A stretch of DNA of 9,510 bases from contig JAGRBY010000252.1 of assembly GCA_020433835.1 (NCBI GenBank), positions 1 to 9,510 on the forward strand, given 5' to 3'. This document shows, one piece after another, positions 5,863 through 9,510 of the stretch. The notes under the pieces are model-generated. The model saw only the letters and a program-made list of their open reading frames with translations. It was not told the DNA's origin and did not search any database. The DNA is from Anaerolineae bacterium. Lineage in GTDB: Bacteria > Chloroflexota > Anaerolineae > 4572-78 > J111. Every line of letters begins with the position of its first letter. Position 1 is the first letter of the stretch. A program made the position numbers and the translations under genes.

Positions 5863-7221
5863 TCAGGCTATAAAGCGAAAAACAGGCACCTCGCCCGTTT
5901 CGGGCTGTACTCGATACGCTTCCGGCAGTTGCCCCAGCAGCGCCGCCGGCATCGTATCGACCAACTGCGTTTCAAGCACGCGATTGCGCAGGTCGGTGTC
6001 TGGATCGGTTTGGGCCACAACGCGCAGATAATTGCCGGTTAAACCGCTCCACTGCAAGCCGAAGCCGTACGGTTCGCGGCTTTCCCATAGAACCGGCATC
6101 GTCCGGCCTACAAATTTGCGCCGAAAATCTTCTTCTAATTGGGCATTGAGGGCATGCATCTGTTGGCTGCGAACCTGCTGCACTTTCGAAGGGATTTGGC
6201 CGCGCATTTTGGCGGCGGTTGTGCCTTCCCGCCGCGAGTAGCGGAAAATATGCAGCTTGGCAAACGCCATTTCCTCTACAAAAGCAAGCGACTGGGCAAA
6301 TTCATCGTCGCTTTCGCCGGGGAAGCCAACAATGATATCGCTGGTAATCGACAAATCGGGAATAGCCGCTCGCGCCTCGGCTACCAACTGCGAGAACTCA
6401 GCCTGGCTGGTTCGACGGGCCATGCGGCGCAGCGTGGCATCACAGCCGCTTTGCAAAGGCAAATGCAGATGCGGCAGCAAGCGCTCGTTGTGCCACAACT
6501 CAAAAAAGTCAGCATCTAAATCCCACGGTTCCAACGACGAAAGACGCAGGCGCGGCAGGTCGGTTTCGGTGAGAATCGTTTGCACCAAATGGCGCAGCCC
6601 TGAAGCATCGCCCCCATCGTGGCCGTATGAGCCAAGATGAACGCCGCTCAAGACCGCTTCTTTATACCCTAAATCGGTCAACCGTTTGATTTCAGAAATA
6701 ACATCATCGAGCGTGCGGCTGCGACCGGCTCCCCGTGCCACAGTGACAATACAAAACGTGCAGCGATTATCGCAGCCGTCTTGCACTTTTACAAAAGCGC
6801 GGGTGTGATTTACGCTCTGTGTCAGGCTGTCCGGCTCGATAAACAACGACGCATCCGGGGCCGGCAGCGGATCACCATCGTGCAGCAATCCGGCCTCGCT
6901 AACGAGCCGGGGCAACTTATCTTTATCTTCATTGGGGACGATGAGATCAACCCCCAAATCTTGCATCTTTTCGGGCGAAAGTTGCGCGTAACAGCCGGTC
7001 ACCACTACCCCAGCCTGGGGATTCGCCCGGCGCATCTGCCGAATAACCTGGCGCGATTTCCGCTCGGCCACGTGGGTTACGGCGCAGGTGTTAAAGACAT
7101 ACAAATCGGCCATATCGCCCGGCCCTACTAGGCGATGACCGGCTCCGGCAAAAATCCGGGCCATCTCTTCTACTTCGCTAATATTTAAGCGACATCCAAT
7201 TGAATCAAGTCGTACGCGCAT
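5863..7221 (-). CDS. mtaB: tRNA t6A37 methylthiotransferase MtaB
   Basis: This radical-SAM enzyme adds a methylthio group to N6-threonylcarbamoyladenosine at position 37 of tRNAs that read ANN codons. All three family modules are present in 452 aa. The first is the N-terminal UPF0004 domain with the second iron-sulfur cluster cysteines C10, C46 and C77 ('SIGCRLN', 'FNTCAVTHVAERKSRQ', 'VTGCYAQ'). The second is the radical SAM core with C150-DNR-C154-TF-C157, 'RGAGRSR' (163-169), 'LSGVHLGSYG' (191-200), 'HLPLQSGCD' and 'DIIVGFPGE' (295-303). The third is a C-terminal TRAM-type RNA-binding region from about 370. The words 'NTCAVTHVAE' and 'GVHLGSYG' point to MtaB and not to MiaB or RimO. ATG at 7221-7219 starts the canonical N-terminus; the ribosome binding site is weak (GTGAG, 4 bases upstream). 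The gene lies 76 bases after the propeller gene on the same strand and may share its transcript. Confidence 0.95.
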   Translation of the reverse strand: MRVRLDSIGCRLNISEVEEMARIFAGAGHRLVGPGDMADLYVFNTCAVTHVAERKSRQVIRQMRRANPQAGVVVTGCYAQLSPEKMQDLGVDLIVPNEDKDKLPRLVSEAGLLHDGDPLPAPDASLFIEPDSLTQSVNHTRAFVKVQDGCDNRCTFCIVTVARGAGRSRTLDDVISEIKRLTDLGYKEAVLSGVHLGSYGHDGGDASGLRHLVQTILTETDLPRLRLSSLEPWDLDADFFELWHNERLLPHLHLPLQSGCDATLRRMARRTSQAEFSQLVAEARAAIPDLSITSDIIVGFPGESDDEFAQSLAFVEEMAFAKLHIFRYSRREGTTAAKMRGQIPSKVQQVRSQQMHALNAQLEEDFRRKFVGRTMPVLWESREPYGFGLQWSGLTGNYLRVVAQTDPDTDLRNRVLETQLVDTMPAALLGQLPEAYRVQPETGEVPVFRFIA

Positions 7222-7234
7222 AAGCTCACTTTGG

Positions 7235-7299
7235 AGATGAGGCGATAAAGGATTTGGGAGATTATGACAGGCCCATCTCGCATCGCCTCATCTTTTTTT
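7235..7299 (+). terminator. Long-stem hairpin with T tail on the + strand
   Basis: AGATGAGGCGAT (7235-7246) pairs exactly with ATCGCCTCATCT (7282-7293). An inner GAGAT/ATCTC pair (7258-7262 with 7275-7279) sits inside, and TTTTTT (7294-7299) follows on the + strand. The T tail would stop + strand transcripts, yet no + strand gene lies upstream; both neighbours (mtaB and the propeller gene) are on the - strand, where the stem has no T tail. It may block antisense transcription, or act as an intercistronic hairpin that marks the 3' end of the propeller mRNA after processing. The stop codon of the propeller gene (7298-7300) overlaps the T run. Confidence 0.5.
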
Positions 7300-9025
7300 A
7301 TCGTAAAACACCCATCCGGCTGTAAGACCAATCCGGCCCCACGTTGGCATTAGAAACAATTTCGGTTTGATTGCTGCCATCGCCGTTCATTTTCCAAATG
7401 CTCCAACTGCCCGTACGTGCGCTGCGGAAAATGAGTTGACCGTCAGGCGTATAGGTCGGGAGCGTGTCAGGGCCGGGAGCATCGGTTAGACGTTGAAGAT
7501 TGCTGCCGTCGATATCGACAGTGTAAATATCGGCGTTGCCGCCTTCGTCACGACTGAAGGCAATTGTTTCGCCATCGGGCGACCAGGCGGGGAAGGAATC
7601 GCTGCCGCCGTTGGTGATTAACGTGTGGCCGGAATCATCGCGATTCGAAATCCAGATGCCGGTAGTTCCGTTGCGACCGGAACGATAGACAATTTTATCG
7701 CTATCGGGCGACCAATCGGCTTGCTCGCCGATAATTTCAAAGCGAAACTGTTCGTTATCATGCGTACCCAAGAAATAGATACGCGAATTGCCGCTGCGGT
7801 TGGAGTCAAAAGCAACCATCGCTCCGTTCGGCGAAACATTGGCCCAGCGCGTGCCGCCATCCTTCCAATCAAGCCCTTGAAACAACTGGACGTCGCCAAT
7901 GCTTTTGGGCAGCGGCGATACGGTTACCGCCACAATGCCGTTGCTAACGCCATCAAAAACATACTCAACGCCCTCAACAACCTGGCGATCAACCCCGCTT
8001 TCGCCGGAGAAAAAGATGGTTTGGCCATCCGGTGTCCACGATGGACCGGCCGCCCGACCAATGATGAACTGCTCGCTGCTGCCATCGGTATCGCCGACAT
8101 AGAGATTGTGTTGAACCCCGTTCCACTTGGTATAAGCCAATTTATAGGTATTGACCTGCGGAACGGGCGTAGCCGTTGGCGCAGACGTTGCGGTTGGCTC
8201 CGTTTCCACATCTGCGTCGTGTTCCGAAGGTTCATCCGTCCCTTCCAGCAAATCTTCCGGTTCGGTAGTGGCTTCAAGCTCGGCTTCATCTGTAGCGGCG
8301 GCTATTTCTGTTTCATCGCCCACAATAACAAAGCTGCCTGTGGCCATCAGCTCGCCCTCAACATACAATTCCAAAACCCATTTACCAGGTGATAAAGGTT
8401 CGCCGCCGGCGTTAATAAAATAATCAAAGATACCGGCATCGGCCCCACTCCACGGCTCTTCGCTGCGCAGCATTTCCTGGTCATCTAAAAACCAAACGCG
8501 TTCCCAGGTATAATCGGGTGACAGTCCGGCGTATTTAAAAATAGCGTGAACTTCGGTCACTTCGCCCTCAAATTCCGTCGCCGGATCGATGGGTTCGTAA
8601 TCTTCGGTAGCATCCAACGCAAAAACAATCTCGTCGATTTCAGGATCGGGCAAAGGCGTCGGGGAGGCTTCTTCGGTCGGTTCAACTGTAACAGCCTCTG
8701 TTGGCTCTTCGGTCGGTTCGATCAAGGCCGTTTCGGCAGTGGGTTCAGTGGTCGATACCGTTGTAGCGGTCGGCTCGTCGGTGGCGGCGATTTCAACCGT
8801 ATCGAAGGCCTCGTCATCGATTAAACCGGCCGTCAATTCATTAACCTTATCGCCCATAAAGTAAACTGCCCCACCCACAAGCAACGCGGCACACAATAAC
8901 AAGGCACAACCAATGCCCCCAATAATAACCAGCGGATTTCGTTTTGGTTTCTCCGGGTCGGGTGGTGCCCCTTCTAATCCGGCCTGGCCGCGCGTAGATA
9001 GTATTGTTCGGTCGTCGTCGCTCAT
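7298..9025 (-). CDS. Membrane-anchored TolB-like beta-propeller protein
   Basis: The protein has 575 aa. A short cytoplasmic head (1-30) is followed by one hydrophobic segment (about 31-57), which should anchor it with the rest outside the membrane. Then comes a low-complexity Thr/Glu/Pro linker (about 76-128, repeated 'EPT' units) and a compact beta-rich domain (about 129-236) with aromatic landmarks 'Y-x-W-x-x-V-W-F' (172-179), 'EEPWSGADAG' (189-198) and 'SPGKWVLELYVEGEL' (212-226). A second acidic/Thr-Pro linker (237-290, ending 'TATPVPQ') leads to a C-terminal propeller (291-575). The propeller has repeated PD40/TolB-type strands: 'SWTPDGQTIFFSG', 'VSPNGAMVAFDSN', 'DWSPDSDKIVYRS', 'AWSPDGETIAFSR', 'TYTPDGQLIFRSA' and a closing 'DWSY'. 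No enzyme motif is visible, so ligand or protein binding at the surface is likely. AGGAGG lies 5 bases before ATG and a consensus promoter lies upstream. Confidence 0.88.
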   Translation of the reverse strand: MSDDDRTILSTRGQAGLEGAPPDPEKPKRNPLVIIGGIGCALLLCAALLVGGAVYFMGDKVNELTAGLIDDEAFDTVEIAATDEPTATTVSTTEPTAETALIEPTEEPTEAVTVEPTEEASPTPLPDPEIDEIVFALDATEDYEPIDPATEFEGEVTEVHAIFKYAGLSPDYTWERVWFLDDQEMLRSEEPWSGADAGIFDYFINAGGEPLSPGKWVLELYVEGELMATGSFVIVGDETEIAAATDEAELEATTEPEDLLEGTDEPSEHDADVETEPTATSAPTATPVPQVNTYKLAYTKWNGVQHNLYVGDTDGSSEQFIIGRAAGPSWTPDGQTIFFSGESGVDRQVVEGVEYVFDGVSNGIVAVTVSPLPKSIGDVQLFQGLDWKDGGTRWANVSPNGAMVAFDSNRSGNSRIYFLGTHDNEQFRFEIIGEQADWSPDSDKIVYRSGRNGTTGIWISNRDDSGHTLITNGGSDSFPAWSPDGETIAFSRDEGGNADIYTVDIDGSNLQRLTDAPGPDTLPTYTPDGQLIFRSARTGSWSIWKMNGDGSNQTEIVSNANVGPDWSYSRMGVLR

Positions 9026-9062
9026 TTACCCTCCTGTAACACAGACAAAAGTCACGAAAAGT

Positions 9063-9091
9063 AGCATATCATCTAGAGTTGCCGGAGTCAA
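9063..9091 (-). promoter_or_regulatory. Sigma-70-type promoter for the propeller gene
   Basis: On the - strand TTGACT (9091-9086) is followed after exactly 17 bases by TATGCT (9068-9063). Transcription would begin near 9056, giving a leader of about 30 bases that includes AGGAGG just before the ATG at 9025. This is the best-spaced promoter in the window. Confidence 0.78.
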
Positions 9092-9149
9092 GTTATAATT
9101 TTTCACCTGATTGAGATAAAAGAACCATCTTTTTCTTTTGCAGAAACAA

Positions 9150-9158
9150 TGGTATAAT
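9150..9158 (+). promoter_or_regulatory. Extended -10 promoter for the secreted-protein gene
   Basis: TGGTATAAT (9150-9158) is a perfect extended -10 element (TGnTATAAT). The expected -35 position (around 9129-9136) is only a T-rich stretch, in keeping with extended -10 promoters. Transcription would start near 9165, about 38 bases before the ATG at 9203. It diverges from the propeller promoter, with about 60 bases between the two -10 to -35 blocks. Confidence 0.65.
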
Positions 9159-9202
9159 GATTATGTCTAGAAGGAAGGATTATAGCCTAGTGAGGGAGAC
9201 TT

Positions 9203-9510
9203 ATGCAATTACAACCATTAAAAAGCATACGTCGAACAGGTTTGGTTTTGCTATCAGCCACAATGCTTTTATTGGGAATTTTTGTTGGCCTTACGCAAAA
9301 CACAGCACCTGCACCAGCGCAAGCAGCCAATGAAAACGATGTTTTTGACGATGTTATGGCCAACCGACCGCCGCAGCAAAGCCGAGAATGCGACGGCACA
9401 GAAACCGGCCGCTGTAGCGATGGCACATGCACCCATTCTGAAAGTGAAGTGTTAGCCTGCGTCTTTAACGGCGGTGTCGCAGAATGGTATGGCGCAGACG
9501 GCCCGCCGCC
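9203..9510 (+). CDS. Secreted Cys-containing protein, partial (3' end outside window)
   Basis: From ATG at 9203 the frame stays open to the window end, giving 102 codons. GAGGGAG (9192-9198) just upstream serves as ribosome binding site. Residues 1-42 look like a signal peptide: basic 'KSIRR', a hydrophobic core (13-30) and a likely cleavage site at 'APAQA-A' (about 41/42). The mature part carries C63, C71, C76 and C86, and the segment 'CSDGTCTHSE...C...GGVAEWYG' (71-97). That segment recalls the small DUF3761-type extracytoplasmic domain ('DGT...C...GGV.eW'), a likeness judged from memory. Function is unknown. A - strand frame over the same bases (9187-9432) is not supported by any start signal. 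Read length and C-terminal domains cannot be judged. Confidence 0.8.
   Translation, partial: MQLQPLKSIRRTGLVLLSATMLLLGIFVGLTQNTAPAPAQAANENDVFDDVMANRPPQQSRECDGTETGRCSDGTCTHSESEVLACVFNGGVAEWYGADGPP

Noticed and set aside
5767..6042. Short + strand frames at the right side of the palindrome
   Set aside because: They run from the repeat into the antisense of mtaB and encode nothing recognisable.
7625..8392. A 255-codon open frame on the + strand opposite the propeller gene
   Set aside because: It lies wholly antisense to a gene with clear domains, promoter and ribosome binding site. Its composition is what a reversed PD40/Thr-Glu-Pro coding sequence gives, and it has no family features.
1..9510. 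CRISPR array, rRNA, tRNA, insertion sequence or defence genes
   Set aside because: No regularly spaced repeats, no conserved RNA gene sequence, and no transposase, integrase or nuclease motif was seen on either strand.

Overview
The window is an ordinary-looking stretch of bacterial chromosome of moderate GC content. The organism is most likely a member of Chloroflexota, with an Anaerolineae-like relative as the best guess. The pointers are a membrane-anchored Pro/Thr/Glu-linker protein of the 'EPT/TATPVPQ' style carrying a TolB-like propeller, a membrane-anchored DsbA-fold protein and a CTC-type ribosomal protein L25. This assignment is an inference from protein style and not from a marker gene.

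Layout, left to right. Bases 1-277 hold no gene apart from the promoter at the right end. A 70-residue orphan protein (278-490, +) has its own promoter and a very strong ribosome binding site. It converges on the ribosomal protein L25 gene (563-1207, -), and the two share a clear bidirectional terminator. L25 is divergent from moeA (1461-2735, +), the molybdenum insertase of molybdenum-cofactor synthesis; the space between them carries several hairpins, two of which are mutually exclusive. After moeA come a membrane-anchored thioredoxin/DsbA-fold protein (2871-3548, +) and a 662-residue fusion (3709-5697, +). The fusion joins an MTA/SAH deaminase-type amidohydrolase to a C-terminal CYTH-like domain. 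A short repeat element with a perfect 16-bp palindrome separates the fusion from the convergent mtaB gene (5863-7221, -), which encodes the tRNA ms2t6A37 methylthiotransferase. Upstream of mtaB on the same strand is a membrane-anchored beta-propeller protein (7298-9025, -). A divergent promoter region follows, then the start of a secreted Cys-containing protein that runs off the window (9203 to the end, +).

The genes do not form one pathway. They cover translation (L25), tRNA modification (MtaB), cofactor synthesis (MoeA), nucleoside/SAM by-product handling (deaminase) and cell-surface or extracytoplasmic functions (DsbA-like protein, propeller protein, secreted protein). No defence system, mobile-element gene, CRISPR array, rRNA or tRNA is visible. 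The most unusual item is the deaminase-CYTH fusion, which keeps translation-start signals at the junction and has altered acidic motifs in the CYTH part. Next come the palindrome-bearing repeat and the alternative hairpins upstream of L25 and of the deaminase.
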